Assembly: GCF_020023385.1 (NCBI RefSeq)
Contig: NZ_JAIQCL010000005.1
Location: forward strand, 124,001 to 188,000
Source of the DNA: Planococcus circulans
GTDB taxonomy: Bacteria > Bacillota > Bacilli > Bacillales_A > Planococcaceae
Reading direction: 5' to 3'
Length of the DNA: 64,000 nucleotides
Both the position numbers and the translations under genes were made by a program. Every line of letters starts with the position of its first letter. Position 1 is the stretch's first letter. The notes beneath the pieces are model-generated. The model ran no database searches, was not told where the DNA came from, and saw only the letters and a program-made list of their open reading frames with translations. Of this stretch, positions 1 to 10,724 are shown piece by piece.

Positions 1-2130
1 GTCTTTCAGGCTTTCGTATGCCCCTTTACCGGTTACCGCTTCAATTCTGCGGATGCCAGCTCCAATGCCGCCTTCTGAAACGATTTTGAACAACCCGATT
101 TCAGACGTATTGACCACATGGACACCGCCGCAAAGCTCCAGTGAATAGCCGCCGATTTCAACGACACGGACAACATCACCGTACTTCTCTCCGAACAAAG
201 CCATAGCACCCATTTCTTTCGCTTCCTGCAGGTTATGGTAGCCGGTTTGAACCGCAATGCCTTCCCAAACCTTTTCATTGACGATTTGCTCAATTGTCTC
301 CAATTCTTCTTTCGTCACCTGGCCGAAATGCGAGAAATCGAAACGCAGACGGTCCGGTCCTACATAAGAACCTGCCTGGTTGACGTGTGTGCCTAGAACA
401 TCTTTTAGCGCCTGGTGCAATAGGTGTGTCGCCGTGTGGTTTTTCACCGTATGGCGGCGCTCGGATGCATCTACTTGCGCATGCACAGCCGATTTCGTCA
501 ATTCACCGGTTTCTACGCGCACGGAATGCAGGTTCTGGCCATTCGGCGCTTTTTTGACATCGAGCACAGCTACGCTTGCAAAGTCGTTGCGCAATGTCCC
601 GTGATCCGCAATCTGTCCACCGCTTTCAGCGTAGAATGGCGTCTCATCCAGGATGACCTGAACTTCTTCACCTTCGTGCGCGCTGTCTGCCAGTTCACCG
701 TCTTTGATGATGAACAGAACATTGGCATCGGATACCGTCTGGTTATAGCCGATAAATTCGCTCGCTTCTTTAATATCGCCCAGCACTTCGGATTGCGTCT
801 GCATCGAATTGACATTCTGGCGTGCATTTCTCGCACGGTCACGTTGAGCCTGCATCGCTGCTTCAAAGCCTTTGTGGTCAATCGTCATGCCTTCTTCTTC
901 TGCGTATTCTTCTGTCAACTCCACCGGGAAGCCGTACGTATCATACAGGCGGAATGCATCTTCGCCCGGGACTTCCGTAAGTCCAGCAGCTTTTTCTTTT
1001 TCTACTACTGACGACAAAATTGCCAAACCATCGTGAAGCGTTTCGTGGAAACGTTCTTCTTCGAGTTTCATGACACGGATGATAAAGTCTTGCTTGTCGT
1101 TCACTTCCGGGTAGAAGTTTTTCATGATGTCGCCGACAACCGGTACCAATTCAAACAGGAACGGTTTCTCGACGCCCAGTTTCTTCGCATAACGGACAGC
1201 CCGGCGCAACAGCCGGCGCAATACGTAACCGCGGCCTTCATTCGATGGAAGCGCGCCGTCACCGATCGCAAATGCCACGGTACGGATATGGTCGGCGATC
1301 ACTTTGAAAGCCATGTCCATATCAGCATCTTCGCCGTATTTCTTGCCCGATATCTCTTCGGTTTTCCGGATGATCGGGATGAACAGATCCGTATCGAAGT
1401 TGGTCGGTACGTCCTGTACAACAGAAGCCATGCGCTCCAAGCCCATGCCTGTATCGATATTCTGCTTAGGAAGCGGTGTATAGGTATGGTCCGGGTTGTG
1501 GTTGAACTGTGAAAAGACCAGGTTCCAGATTTCCAGGTAACGGTCGTTTTCGCCGCCCGGGTACAATTCAGGGTCATTCATGTCATTGCCGTAGCTTTCG
1601 CCGCGGTCATAGAAGATTTCAGAGTTTGGTCCACTCGGGCCTTCTCCGATATCCCAGAAGTTGCCTTCCAGACGGATGATGCGCTCAGCCGGAATGCCGA
1701 CTTCGTTCAACCAGATGCCATAAGCCTCTTCGTCTTCCGGATGGATCGTCACCGATAATTTATCAGCATCGAAACCGATCCATTTTTCGTCCGTCAGGAA
1801 TTCCCAAGCCCAGTGGATTGCTTCGGTCTTGAAGTATTCACCGATCGAGAAGTTGCCGAGCATTTCAAAGAACGTATGGTGGCGCGCCGTTTTGCCGACA
1901 TTTTCAATATCATTCGTACGGATCGATTTTTGTGCATTGACAATCCGCGGGTTTTCAGGAATGACACGACCATCAAAATATTTCTTCAAGGTCGCCACGC
2001 CGCTGTTGATCCACAGCAGGGAAGGATCTTCAAAAGGCACAAGCGGTGCGCTCGGCTCCTGGTCATGGCCTTTCTCTTTAAAGAAGTCGAGATACAATTG
2101 TCTGATGTCTTCAGCTTTCAAATTTTTCAT
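1..2130 (-). CDS. alaS: Alanyl-tRNA synthetase, C-terminal end missing (window edge)
   Basis: Charges tRNA-Ala with alanine and clears mischarged Ser/Gly. The frame is open from the ATG at 2130 to base 1, giving the first 710 residues of a protein that is usually near 880; the rest lies left of the window. The N-terminal catalytic core is normal ([18 protein letters not shown], then a glycine-rich [11 protein letters not shown]). The editing domain has [11 protein letters not shown] and a metal-site LCGGVH. The start is supported by GAGGAGG a few bases upstream. The gene follows a T-box leader and its own promoter, so it is expected to respond to uncharged tRNA-Ala. Confidence 0.97.
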   Translation of the reverse strand, partial: MKNLKAEDIRQLYLDFFKEKGHDQEPSAPLVPFEDPSLLWINSGVATLKKYFDGRVIPENPRIVNAQKSIRTNDIENVGKTARHHTFFEMLGNFSIGEYFKTEAIHWAWEFLTDEKWIGFDADKLSVTIHPEDEEAYGIWLNEVGIPAERIIRLEGNFWDIGEGPSGPNSEIFYDRGESYGNDMNDPELYPGGENDRYLEIWNLVFSQFNHNPDHTYTPLPKQNIDTGMGLERMASVVQDVPTNFDTDLFIPIIRKTEEISGKKYGEDADMDMAFKVIADHIRTVAFAIGDGALPSNEGRGYVLRRLLRRAVRYAKKLGVEKPFLFELVPVVGDIMKNFYPEVNDKQDFIIRVMKLEEERFHETLHDGLAILSSVVEKEKAAGLTEVPGEDAFRLYDTYGFPVELTEEYAEEEGMTIDHKGFEAAMQAQRDRARNARQNVNSMQTQSEVLGDIKEASEFIGYNQTVSDANVLFIIKDGELADSAHEGEEVQVILDETPFYAESGGQIADHGTLRNDFASVAVLDVKKAPNGQNLHSVRVETGELTKSAVHAQVDASERRHTVKNHTATHLLHQALKDVLGTHVNQAGSYVGPDRLRFDFSHFGQVTKEELETIEQIVNEKVWEGIAVQTGYHNLQEAKEMGAMALFGEKYGDVVRVVEIGGYSLELCGGVHVVNTSEIGLFKIVSEGGIGAGIRRIEAVTGKGAYESLKD

Positions 2131-2392
2131 CTGTTTTTCCTCCTCAGCATAATAAAAAGCCCCCATCCCAAAAAAGGGACGAAGGCTTTATTTCGCGGTA
2201 CCACCCTAGTTACACGGACCATGAAGCTCCGTGTCTCTCGAACACCTTAACGCGGTTCAACGGCAGGGATTAGCTGCACTCCGGAGTAGCTTTCTAAAAT
2301 CAGATCTCGTCGGGGCCTTTCAGCCAGGGGTCCCGTTTCTGTCCGGATGCGATTTTATACTGTCTCCATCAATGTGTTTGTCTATCAGTCTA
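2131..2392 (-). promoter_or_regulatory. T-box leader of alaS with intrinsic terminator
   Basis: On the minus strand the conserved T-box sequence AGGGTGGTACCGCG is at 2194-2207. It is followed by a GC-rich hairpin and T-run at about 2154-2189, the terminator that competes with the antiterminator. Upstream is a long structured stretch consistent with Stem I. Position before alaS implies sensing of tRNA-Ala. A GCT triplet within GTGCAGCTAA is a plausible Ala specifier, but the folding was not computed. Confidence 0.93.
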
Positions 2393-2398
2393 ATTTGA

Positions 2399-2427
2399 AT
2401 TATAGAAAAAGCTTTGGGTGATGTCAA
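2399..2427 (-). promoter_or_regulatory. Sigma-A promoter of the alaS T-box transcript
   Basis: On the minus strand TTGACA (2422-2427) and TATAAT (2399-2404) are both perfect consensus hexamers, with exactly 17 bases between them. Transcription would start near 2392, giving a leader of about 260 bases before alaS. Confidence 0.85.
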
Positions 2428-2489
2428 TAGAAGGGTTAAGAAATCGCTCCATGCGCTTCTTAACATTAATCAAGCATCTTTTCATTGAA

Positions 2490-2622
2490 ATGGCTGCTTT
2501 CCGTTCCGGCGCTCGCTTTCCACGGGTTCGCGCCCAAGCCTCCTCAGTCGCTTCGCTCCCTGCGGGGTCTCGGTCGTCTCACTATTCCGCAGGAGTCGAG
2601 CACCTGCACTCCAAGCAACCGG
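2490..2622. repeat. Intergenic GC-rich palindromic repeat, divergent copy (R1)
   Basis: A GC-rich segment with internal inverted repeats lies between the alaS promoter and the end of recD2. It has the same style (ggctgctttccg..., ...gcaggagtcgagc...) as the other intergenic repeats of this window but is the most diverged. Small ORFs that cross it have no recognisable family or ribosome site. I see no gene in 2428-2687. Confidence 0.5.
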
Positions 2623-2687
2623 TATAGGAAAAAGCAAAGCTATTTTGTGGAATATCGAAGCCCAATCTACCTTTTCAACTTTTCACA

Positions 2688-5105
2688 TCAAGCTTCCATA
2701 AACTTCTGTGGCGTGATGCCTTCCATGCCGATCATCGGGTGGATGGCGTGGACGTTTTCGTTGGTCAGGCTGACGGGTCCGCTTTGTTTGGCTTCAGCTT
2801 TTTGCTGTGTTTGCTGTTCGGTTTTCGGTTCTTCCGCTGCGACTGCTAAGCGATTCTTTAAAGTCGTCATCCGCTGCGCGTCGTCTGTGCGTTCGACGCC
2901 GTAGCGGAAAACGCTCGGGTCGCCGCAGAGGATGAGGAAATCTTTGCTTCGGGTGATGCCGGTGTACAGCAAATTGCGCCGCAGCATTTTCATATAGCCG
3001 CGGACCACGGGCATGATGACGGTCGGGAATTCGGAGCCCTGTGATTTATGGATCGAGCAGCAATAGGCCAGCGTCAACTGGTTCAAGTCGCTGCGTTCGT
3101 AGGTCACTTCAATGCCGTCGAACGACGCCACCAGCATGTCCTGCTTTTCGACGGTCTCTTTCGCTTTCAGGATTGCCACAACTTCCCCCATATCGCCGTT
3201 GAAGACATTGCTTTCCGGCTGGTTGACGAGCTGCAGAATCTTGTCGCCGATGCGGTAGGTGATGTCGCCGAATACCAGTTCTTTTCGTTTGCCATCCGGA
3301 TTCGGGTTGACCATTTCCTGGATCATGCGGTTCAAGGCATCAATTCCTGCCGGTCCTTTGTACATCGGCGCCAGCACCTGGATGTCTTTGATTGAATGGC
3401 CTTTTGATAAAGCGCTCTTGACGACTTTTTCAACAACAGACGGAATCTGGTCGATGCCCGCTTTGATGAATGAACGGTCTGCCGTTTTTGCGGTGATGTC
3501 ATCCGGCAATTGGCCTTTTTTCATTTGGTGGGCCAGCTCGATGATTGATGAGCCCGACGACTGCCGATAGATTTCGGTCAATTCCACAGTGGGAATCCGT
3601 TTTGATTCGAGCAGATCCCGCAGCACCTGCCCCGGTCCGACCGGCGGCAGTTGGTCCTGGTCCCCGACAAAAATCAATTGGGCATCTTCTGGCACCGCTT
3701 TTAAGAGCTGGTGCGCGAGCCATGTATCGACCATCGACATTTCATCGATGATGATCAATTTGCCTTCGATTTCCTTTTCGGTTTCTTCGTCTTTTTCCTG
3801 CCCGTTAAAGCCGAGCAGACGGTGGATGGTCATGGCCGGCAAATCCGTTGATTCACTTAACCGCTTCGCTGCACGTCCTGTCGGTGCTGCCAGGATGATC
3901 GGAAACGGCTCTTTTTTCTTGGCGTACTCTTTTGGGTCCAGCGACAGCCCGTGCAGCTCTGCATAGATCTCTACCAAACCTCGGACGACGGTGGTCTTGC
4001 CGGTACCCGGTCCGCCGGTTAAGATCATGACGGATGAATTGATGCTGTTTTCGATCGCATCGACCTGCGTTTCGGCATAGCTGACACCCAGCCGCTCTTC
4101 CGCTTCGCCGAGTGCCTTCCGCACTTCAGAACTCGGAAACTTCGTCCGGGTTTCCTGTTCTGCAAGCAGCGTTTCCAATTTTGTCGCAATGCCGACTTCC
4201 GAATAATACAGCGATGGCAAATAAAGCCGCGTTTCTTCTCCAGCGACTTTGCCTTCTTCATTCAGCTCAATCGCCGCTTTGGAAATCGCATCGATCGGAA
4301 TCTCTTCTTGTTGGCGTGATTCCAGCATCTCTTTGACCATGGGAATCAAAGCCTTGGCATCCACATAGACGTGGCCTTCAGACAGCGAGGCCTGGTTGAG
4401 GATATGCAGGATCGATGCTTTGATGCGGTCCGGGTGGCTGCCTGTGATACCGAGCTTCATGCCCAGTTCATCAGCGCGCTGGAAACCGATTCCTTCGATT
4501 TCCTCGATCAGCTGAAACGGGTTTTTCGTCAGGATGTCGATGGTTTCCTCGCGGTAGGCCTGGTAGATCCTCATGCCAACTTGTGGGCCAAAGCCCCAGT
4601 CGTTGAGCTGGATCATGACACGCTCAAGCCCGAGATTCATCTGTAGCGTTGCACGGATCGTGTCCTTTTTTTCGTCGGACAGGCGCGGCACTTTGTCCAG
4701 TGCATCCGGGTCTTCCAAAATCTTTTTGATGGCATCCTTGCCAAGTTTTTTGACGATCGTTTCCGCTGTTTTCCGGCCGATGCCGTTGAACATGTCACTT
4801 GACAAATAATGGATAATTCCTTGTTCGGTTTCAGGCACTTCCTTGGTGAAAGTTTCCACCTGGAACTGAACGCCGTAGCGCGGATGGTTTTTCACGGCGC
4901 CGGTAAAACGGTATTGCTCTTCAAGGGACAGCATCGGAAAATAGCCCGACACGATAATTTCCTTTTCGGTATACGGGGTGTTGGTTTCCTGGATCTTCAC
5001 TTTCGCAATGGAGAATAAATTTTGGGGATTGTGAAATATCGAGACGACAGGACGCCCTAATACAAACTGTTTTTCTTCTTGGAATAAATCGATTTGTCCG
5101 GTCAT
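2688..5105 (-). CDS. recD2: RecD2-type ATP-dependent DNA helicase
   Basis: 5'-3' superfamily 1B helicase involved in replication-fork and mismatch-repair related functions in Firmicutes lacking RecBC. The 805 residues fit the family (about 800). The N-terminal third is the helix-hairpin-helix region (IGRKTAETIVKKL near 110, IEGIGFQRADELGM near 205). The motor has Walker A GGPGTGKTT at 364-372, Walker B LIIIDEMSMVD, motif III VGDQDQLPPVGPGQ, motif V IHKSQGSEF and motif VI YTGITRSKDFLILCGD. It is the last gene of the cymR-yrvO-mnmA-yrrB group, starting 24 bases after yrrB, the same order as B. subtilis yrrC. Confidence 0.96.
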   Translation of the reverse strand: MTGQIDLFQEEKQFVLGRPVVSIFHNPQNLFSIAKVKIQETNTPYTEKEIIVSGYFPMLSLEEQYRFTGAVKNHPRYGVQFQVETFTKEVPETEQGIIHYLSSDMFNGIGRKTAETIVKKLGKDAIKKILEDPDALDKVPRLSDEKKDTIRATLQMNLGLERVMIQLNDWGFGPQVGMRIYQAYREETIDILTKNPFQLIEEIEGIGFQRADELGMKLGITGSHPDRIKASILHILNQASLSEGHVYVDAKALIPMVKEMLESRQQEEIPIDAISKAAIELNEEGKVAGEETRLYLPSLYYSEVGIATKLETLLAEQETRTKFPSSEVRKALGEAEERLGVSYAETQVDAIENSINSSVMILTGGPGTGKTTVVRGLVEIYAELHGLSLDPKEYAKKKEPFPIILAAPTGRAAKRLSESTDLPAMTIHRLLGFNGQEKDEETEKEIEGKLIIIDEMSMVDTWLAHQLLKAVPEDAQLIFVGDQDQLPPVGPGQVLRDLLESKRIPTVELTEIYRQSSGSSIIELAHQMKKGQLPDDITAKTADRSFIKAGIDQIPSVVEKVVKSALSKGHSIKDIQVLAPMYKGPAGIDALNRMIQEMVNPNPDGKRKELVFGDITYRIGDKILQLVNQPESNVFNGDMGEVVAILKAKETVEKQDMLVASFDGIEVTYERSDLNQLTLAYCCSIHKSQGSEFPTVIMPVVRGYMKMLRRNLLYTGITRSKDFLILCGDPSVFRYGVERTDDAQRMTTLKNRLAVAAEEPKTEQQTQQKAEAKQSGPVSLTNENVHAIHPMIGMEGITPQKFMEA

Positions 5106-5129
5106 TTCTGTCGTCTCCCTTTCACGTGG

Positions 5130-5789
5130 CTATTCCAGTGTCGTTGCAATCATATCGTAGGCGTATCGCGCCATTTCGTTTCGTTCATCAAGCGTATAGG
5201 CTTGTTTCAGGTGGTTCATGGCATCTTCTTTGCGGTTTGTGGAAACCGCATAAAGAACACCCAAATTGTAATGGGCGTCCGAATGGTTCGGATCCTGTTC
5301 GAGCACCTGCAAAAATTGCGGCTCTGCCAGTTCGAACAATTCCAATGATGCCAACGTGATGCCGAAGCTCAAACGGGACTGGACATCGGTTTCATCCAGT
5401 TCCACTGCGCGCTGCAGATAGGGCAGCGCCAATTTTGGCTGCTCCAGTTTTTCGAAGCATTTGCCGATCATGAAATGCGCATCCGCGCCTTCCAGTTCGT
5501 ATTGGAGGGCTTTTTCGTATAATTTCAACGCTTCCTCGTAACGTTCCGAGTTGAAATACAGATTGGCGAGGCCATAATAAGCCGTCGCCGATGTTTCATC
5601 CAGCACGATCGCTTTTTGGAAAAACCGCTCTGCGCGGTCGATTTCATCCATAGAAGTCAGCACATGGCCAAAATTGATATAGCCAAGCGGATTGTCCGGC
5701 TGCTCTTCGATCGCTTGTGTAAAAGCTTTGATCGCTTCTTCCGTGTTGCCTTCCTGTAATGCCTGTATGCCGATTTCGTTGTAATTCAT
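5130..5789 (-). CDS. yrrB: Tetratricopeptide repeat protein, YrrB-like
   Basis: Soluble protein of about 219 residues made almost wholly of TPR helices: about six 34-residue units with the usual A-Y/G-A-P pattern (for example SATAYYGLANLYFNSERYEEALKLY, shortened here to LANLYFNSERYEEALKLY). Such repeats bind partner proteins; the B. subtilis orthologue sits in the same place and its partner is not settled. I chose the ATG at 5789 because GGGAGA lies just before it; an ATG at 5804 overlapping the mnmA stop (TAATG) has no such site and would add five residues. Translation is probably coupled to mnmA. Confidence 0.9.
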   Translation of the reverse strand: MNYNEIGIQALQEGNTEEAIKAFTQAIEEQPDNPLGYINFGHVLTSMDEIDRAERFFQKAIVLDETSATAYYGLANLYFNSERYEEALKLYEKALQYELEGADAHFMIGKCFEKLEQPKLALPYLQRAVELDETDVQSRLSFGITLASLELFELAEPQFLQVLEQDPNHSDAHYNLGVLYAVSTNRKEDAMNHLKQAYTLDERNEMARYAYDMIATTLE

Positions 5790-5803
5790 CGCTGTCTCTC
5801 CCA

Positions 5804-6928
<1,125 letters not shown>

Positions 6929-6936
6929 TCACCTTT

Positions 6937-8070
6937 TCATTTTAACGCCAAACGCTGGCTGATTTGAGCTGTCTTTTCGGCAGCTTGCTTAATATCTTCA
7001 GGCATCAAACCGATGCCGAAACTGAAGCGGATGGAATTGCGGCTCTCTACCGCCTGTTCCCCGTACATCGCAACCAGCACATGGGAAGGATCGATCGATC
7101 CCGCCGTGCAGGCTGACCCGCTGGAGGCAGAAATTCCCGCTAAATCCAGATTGACCAGAAACGACTCGATTTCAATGCCCGGAATGCTGAGATTTAAAAT
7201 ATGCGGCATTTGGTTGCTGCCGTTTTCTTTATAGTCGATGCCTTGCTGATCCAAAGCAGATCTGAAGATGGTTTTGTATTGCTCGTAAGCCGCTGTTTTT
7301 TCTTCCATTGTCGCCAAAGAAATCTCTACAGCTTTGGCAAATGCCGTAATCGCCGGCACGTTTTCCGTGCCCGCGCGGCGTTTGCGTTCCTGCTCTCCGC
7401 CGTAGAGGAGCGGCGTCAATGCCGTTCCTTTGCGCTGGTACAGGAAACCGACGCCTTTCGGGCCATTGAGCTTATGTGCGGACACAGACAATAAATCGAC
7501 ATTCAGTCTATCGACATCGATCGGCAACACCCCGTATGCCTGGACAGCATCCGTGTGGAAAGTGACCTCCGTCCCTTTCAGCAATTCGCCGATTTCAGCG
7601 ATGGGCTGCAGGGTGCCGACTTCATTGTTGCCCAGCATGACCGATACTAGAATTGTATCGTCACGCAGCGCATTTTTCACGTCTTCTGCTCGCACACGCC
7701 CATTTTCACCAACCGGCAAATACGTCACGTCATAACCTTCCCGCTCCAGCTTCTCGCAGGCATGCAAAACGGCATGGTGTTCAATTGCTGTCGTGATGAT
7801 ATGTTTGCCGCTCTTTTTAGCGGCCGTTCCGAAGATCGCGAAATTATCCGCTTCCGTTCCGCCGCTGGTGAAAATGATTTCATTGTCCTCAGCGTGGATG
7901 CTTTCAGCCAGTAATTTACGCGCATCGTCCAGTGCCTTACGTGCAGCTCTTCCGGTCCCATGGATACTTGACGGGTTGCCGTAGACCGTTCCGAGTGCTT
8001 CGGAAAAAGTCGTGACAACTTCCGGATGCATCGGCGAAGTCGCCGCATGGTCTAGATAAATTCGATTCAT
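6937..8070 (-). CDS. yrvO: Cysteine desulfurase, YrvO/NifS class
   Basis: PLP enzyme that removes sulfur from cysteine as a protein persulfide. The 377 residues include the PLP lysine K200 in SAHKLNGPKG, the cofactor-contact HTDAVQ and the catalytic loop cysteine C321 in SSGSACTAGS. The start ATG at 8070 has AAGGGAG upstream. It is flanked by cymR (16-base gap) and mnmA (14-base gap). That context points to MnmA-directed sulfur transfer rather than general Fe-S assembly, by analogy to B. subtilis YrvO. Confidence 0.95.
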   Translation of the reverse strand: MNRIYLDHAATSPMHPEVVTTFSEALGTVYGNPSSIHGTGRAARKALDDARKLLAESIHAEDNEIIFTSGGTEADNFAIFGTAAKKSGKHIITTAIEHHAVLHACEKLEREGYDVTYLPVGENGRVRAEDVKNALRDDTILVSVMLGNNEVGTLQPIAEIGELLKGTEVTFHTDAVQAYGVLPIDVDRLNVDLLSVSAHKLNGPKGVGFLYQRKGTALTPLLYGGEQERKRRAGTENVPAITAFAKAVEISLATMEEKTAAYEQYKTIFRSALDQQGIDYKENGSNQMPHILNLSIPGIEIESFLVNLDLAGISASSGSACTAGSIDPSHVLVAMYGEQAVESRNSIRFSFGIGLMPEDIKQAAEKTAQISQRLALK

Positions 8071-8085
8071 GATCTGTTAACTCCC

Positions 8086-8502
8086 TTATATATAATACAT
8101 ATAATTTTCAGTTTCACCGTTATTGGCATTCGCCAAATCTTCGATCGTGGTGGTGTCGAGAACATTCTTCACAGCATCACGGATGCGCACCCACAACTCG
8201 CGTTGAGGCTGCTTTTCATCTTCGATGCCTTCAACCGGCTGGATCGGGCCTTCCAAGACGCGGATGACGTCTCCAGCGGAAATCTCTTTCGGGTGGCGCG
8301 TCAGCATATAGCCGCCGTATGCCCCGCGGACACTTTTAACAAGCCCGGAGTTGCGGAGCGGTCCCACCAGCTGCTCCAGGTAGGCTTCGGACAACTCATT
8401 TTCCGCTGCAATCTTCCGCAGCGGCACAGGGCCTTCCCCGTATAGTTTTCCTAATTCGATCATTATGGTCAGACCGTAACGGCCTTTGGTTGATATTTTC
8501 AT
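8086..8502 (-). CDS. cymR: CymR, Rrf2-family cysteine metabolism repressor
   Basis: Winged-helix regulator of cysteine and sulfur metabolism genes; in Bacillus and Staphylococcus it acts in complex with O-acetylserine thiol-lyase CysK. With the ATG at 8502 it has 138 residues, the B. subtilis length. The helix-turn-helix lies near residues 25-60 (IAAENELSEAYLEQLVGPL) with a GAYGGY wing. It has no cysteines, so it lacks the Fe-S ligands of IscR, as expected for CymR. AGAGG precedes the start by seven bases; an adjacent ATG at 8505 would add one Met. An in-frame upstream extension to 8631 reads into the neighbouring repeat and is rejected. Confidence 0.93.
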   Translation of the reverse strand: MKISTKGRYGLTIMIELGKLYGEGPVPLRKIAAENELSEAYLEQLVGPLRNSGLVKSVRGAYGGYMLTRHPKEISAGDVIRVLEGPIQPVEGIEDEKQPQRELWVRIRDAVKNVLDTTTIEDLANANNGETENYMYYI

Positions 8503-8550
8503 CATTACACCTCTAAGTTTGATAAATTGAACGAATATTTCTTGGCTACT

Positions 8551-8672
8551 GGATATTCCGCAAACCAGCTCCGCTTTCCTACGGGCTTGCGCCGAACTAA
8601 CTCGGGCTTTTGCCCGAGTGGATTTCGGCACGTCGCTATCCCGCGGGAGTCTCCGCTGGTTTGCTCCATATC
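8551..8672. repeat. Modular palindromic intergenic repeat, arm type I (R2)
   Basis: Outer arms GGATATTCCGCAAACCAGC and GCTGGTTTGCTCCATATC face each other. Between them a core hairpin carries CTCGGGC-TTTT-GCCCGAG nested inside GCCGAA/TTCGGC. The core recurs at 10549-10600 and 28115-28172 and the arms recur at 28070-28192. It lies 48 bases upstream of cymR, so the cymR promoter must be inside or beyond it. The rest of 8503-8887 is AT-rich with no gene. Confidence 0.85.
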
Positions 8673-8887
8673 TTTAAATTGAAAATTAATACAAAATAAT
8701 TTCTTACAAAATTGTATGATCAGAATAACGATTCAGTTTCATTCACATACGTCTTCTATAAATCACCTATATAAATACCAATATTCTTCAAAACAGTATA
8801 GCATAATTTGAGCCGAATGGACTTGCAATGACTTTTGAAACTTCAAACGCTATACTGATAGAACGAATGTACGGAAGGAGTTTTCTT

Positions 8888-10177
8888 ATGCATAACGAAC
8901 CTTTAGCTTTCCGTATGCGGCCACGGACGATCGATGAAGTCGTCGGACAAAAAGATGTCATCGGTCCGCATACGGCTCTATATAAAATGATCAACAACGG
9001 CCACGTGCCGTCCATGCTGTTGTACGGCGAGCCGGGAATCGGCAAGACGTCCATCGCCCACGCCATCGCCGGCACGTCCAATTTGCCGTTCATCGCGTTG
9101 AACGCCACCACTTCCGGCAAGAAAGATGTCGAAGAAGTCGTGACGGAATCACGCATGACCGGAAAAGTCCTGTTGTTCCTCGACGAAATCCACCGCTTCA
9201 ATAAACTCCAGCAGGATGCTTTGCTGCCGCATGTTGAAAGCGGTTCGATCGTCCTCATCGGCGCGACGACGGAAAACCCGTTCCACGATGTCAACCCGGC
9301 CATCCGCTCGCGCTGCGGTGAAATCAAGCAGCTGAAACGGCTGTCGCATGAAGATATTGTCCAGCTCTTGAATTCCGCATTGGCCGATCCGAAACGCGGC
9401 CTCGGCAGCGAGCAGATCGATATTTCAGAGAAGCAGGTTGAACGCATCGCAGAAGGCACCAACGGCGACGCCCGAAAAGCGTTGACGATGCTCGAGTCGA
9501 TTGTCATTGCCTCTGACGAACGCGACGGCAAATTCATCGTCGAAGATCAGATGGTCGAACAGATGATCAAGCGCGTCGGCGTCTTCGGCGACAAAAAAGG
9601 ATCGCATTTCTTCAACTTGCTGTCAGCGCTGCAAAAATCGGTACGCGGCAGCGATGTCAACGCGGCTATGTATTATTTGGCGCACTTGCTGGAAAATGGC
9701 GACTTGACCGCAGTGACGCGCCGCTTGCTGGTGATGGCCTATGAAGACATCGGCCTTGCCAACCCAGCTGTCGGCGGCCATGTACTCGCGGCATGCCAGG
9801 CAGCGGACCGCCTCGGCTTGCCGGAAGCCCGCATTCCGCTTGCTCAGGCTGTCGCAGAAATGTGCCTGTCCGAAAAATCCAATTCGGCTTATAAAGCCAT
9901 CGACGCAGCCATCGCTTCCATCAACAAAGGCGACGTCGGCGATATCCCGATGCATTTGCGGGATACCCATTACGCCGGCAGCGCTGACCTCGGACATGGG
10001 GGCTACCGCTACCCGCATGACACGCCGATCGGATCATTCGGCGGCTGGGCTGATCAGGATTATCTGCCGAAAGAAGTGAAATCGACCGAGTTCTACAAAC
10101 CGGTTGTCGCCGGCGAAGAGAAGAAATTCGCCGGAATCTACGAAAAGCTGAAGAGCTTCCGTAAAAATAAAAAATAA
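8888..10177 (+). CDS. rarA: RarA/MgsA replication-associated AAA+ ATPase
   Basis: AAA+ clamp-loader-like ATPase acting at stalled replication forks. With the ATG at 8888 (strong GGAAGGAG seven bases upstream) it has 429 residues; an earlier in-frame start at 8828 lacks a ribosome site. Walker A GEPGIGKTS is at 47-55, Walker B LLFLDEIHR near 96-103, and sensor GATTENPFHD follows. The C-terminal tetramerisation part (DIPMHLRDTHY, then YRYPHD) is intact. B. subtilis YrvN occupies the same position between cymR and tcdA. Confidence 0.96.
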   Translation: MHNEPLAFRMRPRTIDEVVGQKDVIGPHTALYKMINNGHVPSMLLYGEPGIGKTSIAHAIAGTSNLPFIALNATTSGKKDVEEVVTESRMTGKVLLFLDEIHRFNKLQQDALLPHVESGSIVLIGATTENPFHDVNPAIRSRCGEIKQLKRLSHEDIVQLLNSALADPKRGLGSEQIDISEKQVERIAEGTNGDARKALTMLESIVIASDERDGKFIVEDQMVEQMIKRVGVFGDKKGSHFFNLLSALQKSVRGSDVNAAMYYLAHLLENGDLTAVTRRLLVMAYEDIGLANPAVGGHVLAACQAADRLGLPEARIPLAQAVAEMCLSEKSNSAYKAIDAAIASINKGDVGDIPMHLRDTHYAGSADLGHGGYRYPHDTPIGSFGGWADQDYLPKEVKSTEFYKPVVAGEEKKFAGIYEKLKSFRKNKK

Positions 10178-10193
10178 ATATGTTCTAAGCAAC

Positions 10194-10223
10194 GCCATTT
10201 CCTTAAACGGAGGTGGCTTTTTT
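10194..10223 (+). terminator. Intrinsic terminator of rarA
   Basis: GCCATTTCC-TTAAAC-GGAGGTGGC forms a hairpin with some G-U pairs and is followed by TTTTTT, 16 bases after the rarA stop codon. Confidence 0.85.
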
Positions 10224-10509
10224 AATGCACGGATTTATTGAAAACAGCACAGAAAAGCCGGCTCATGAAAAGAGCCAGCAGCTGGTTGCAGATAAAGTCT
10301 ACGGAAAATGAGTAGGCAGAAACAGGTATTTGCCCTGATAACTTCTTCTCACAGGTATATTCAGCCCGAATTGATTCCACACTACATGAGACTCACACCC
10401 AGTCTCGTTATTGATATCACGCTTAATGAGGGTGACGAATCCAATCCGTTTTTTCTATTCCTTAACTAGCTAGAAAAGAAAAAACCAAATTTTAACATAT
10501 GCATTCCAG
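10224..10509. other. Gene-free stretch between rarA and tcdA, with a duplicated terminator stem
   Basis: No coding frame with a ribosome site is visible. At 10258-10276 the 19 bases CCGGCTCATGAAAAGAGCC are an exact copy of the tcdA terminator stem at 10697-10715. The sequence 10300-10490 has short inverted repeats (for example GAGACTCACACCCAGTCTC near 10389) but matches no RNA family that I recognise. Confidence 0.6.
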
Positions 10510-10637
10510 AATCCGGAACGCAAGGCGGCGACTCCTGCGGGATAGCGAAGTGCCGAAATCCACTCGGGCGCAAAGCCCGAGTTAGTTCGGCGCAAGCCCG
10601 TAGGAAAGCGTCCGCCTGTAGTGAAGGATCTAATATA
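10510..10637. repeat. Modular palindromic intergenic repeat (R3)
   Basis: Contains GCCGAAATCCACTCGGGC, a short loop (GCAAA), GCCCGAGTTAGTTCGGC, then GCAAGCCCGTAGGAAAGC. This core is the same as in the copy at 28115-28172 except for the loop, and is inverted relative to the copy at 8551-8672. The outer arms differ from those copies (GGCGG/CCGCC instead of the GATAT...GCAAACCAGC arms). Confidence 0.8.
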
Positions 10638-10689
10638 GAACCCACTGATTACTCGTTCATACTTCTAACTAATAATCTTTTGGCTAAAA

Positions 10690-10722
10690 GCCAAAACCGG
10701 CTCATGAAAAGAGCCGGCTTTC
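10690..10722 (-). terminator. Intrinsic terminator of tcdA
   Basis: On the minus strand GCCGGCTC-TTTTCAT-GAGCCGG is followed by TTTTGG, a few bases after the tcdA stop codon. Confidence 0.8.
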
Positions 10723-10724
10723 GT

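Noticed and set aside
2418..2904. Small plus-strand ORFs between the alaS leader and recD2
   Set aside because: They cover a GC-rich repeat and antisense recD2 sequence, have no ribosome site and match no family.
8503..8631. N-terminal extension of CymR
   Set aside because: The extra residues are encoded by the intergenic repeat; the 138-residue start at 8502 has the ribosome site and the family length.
10290..10490. Structured RNA gene between rarA and tcdA
   Set aside because: Some short inverted repeats exist, but no promoter or recognisable RNA motif. The 6S RNA of this locus is instead between tcdA and aspS.
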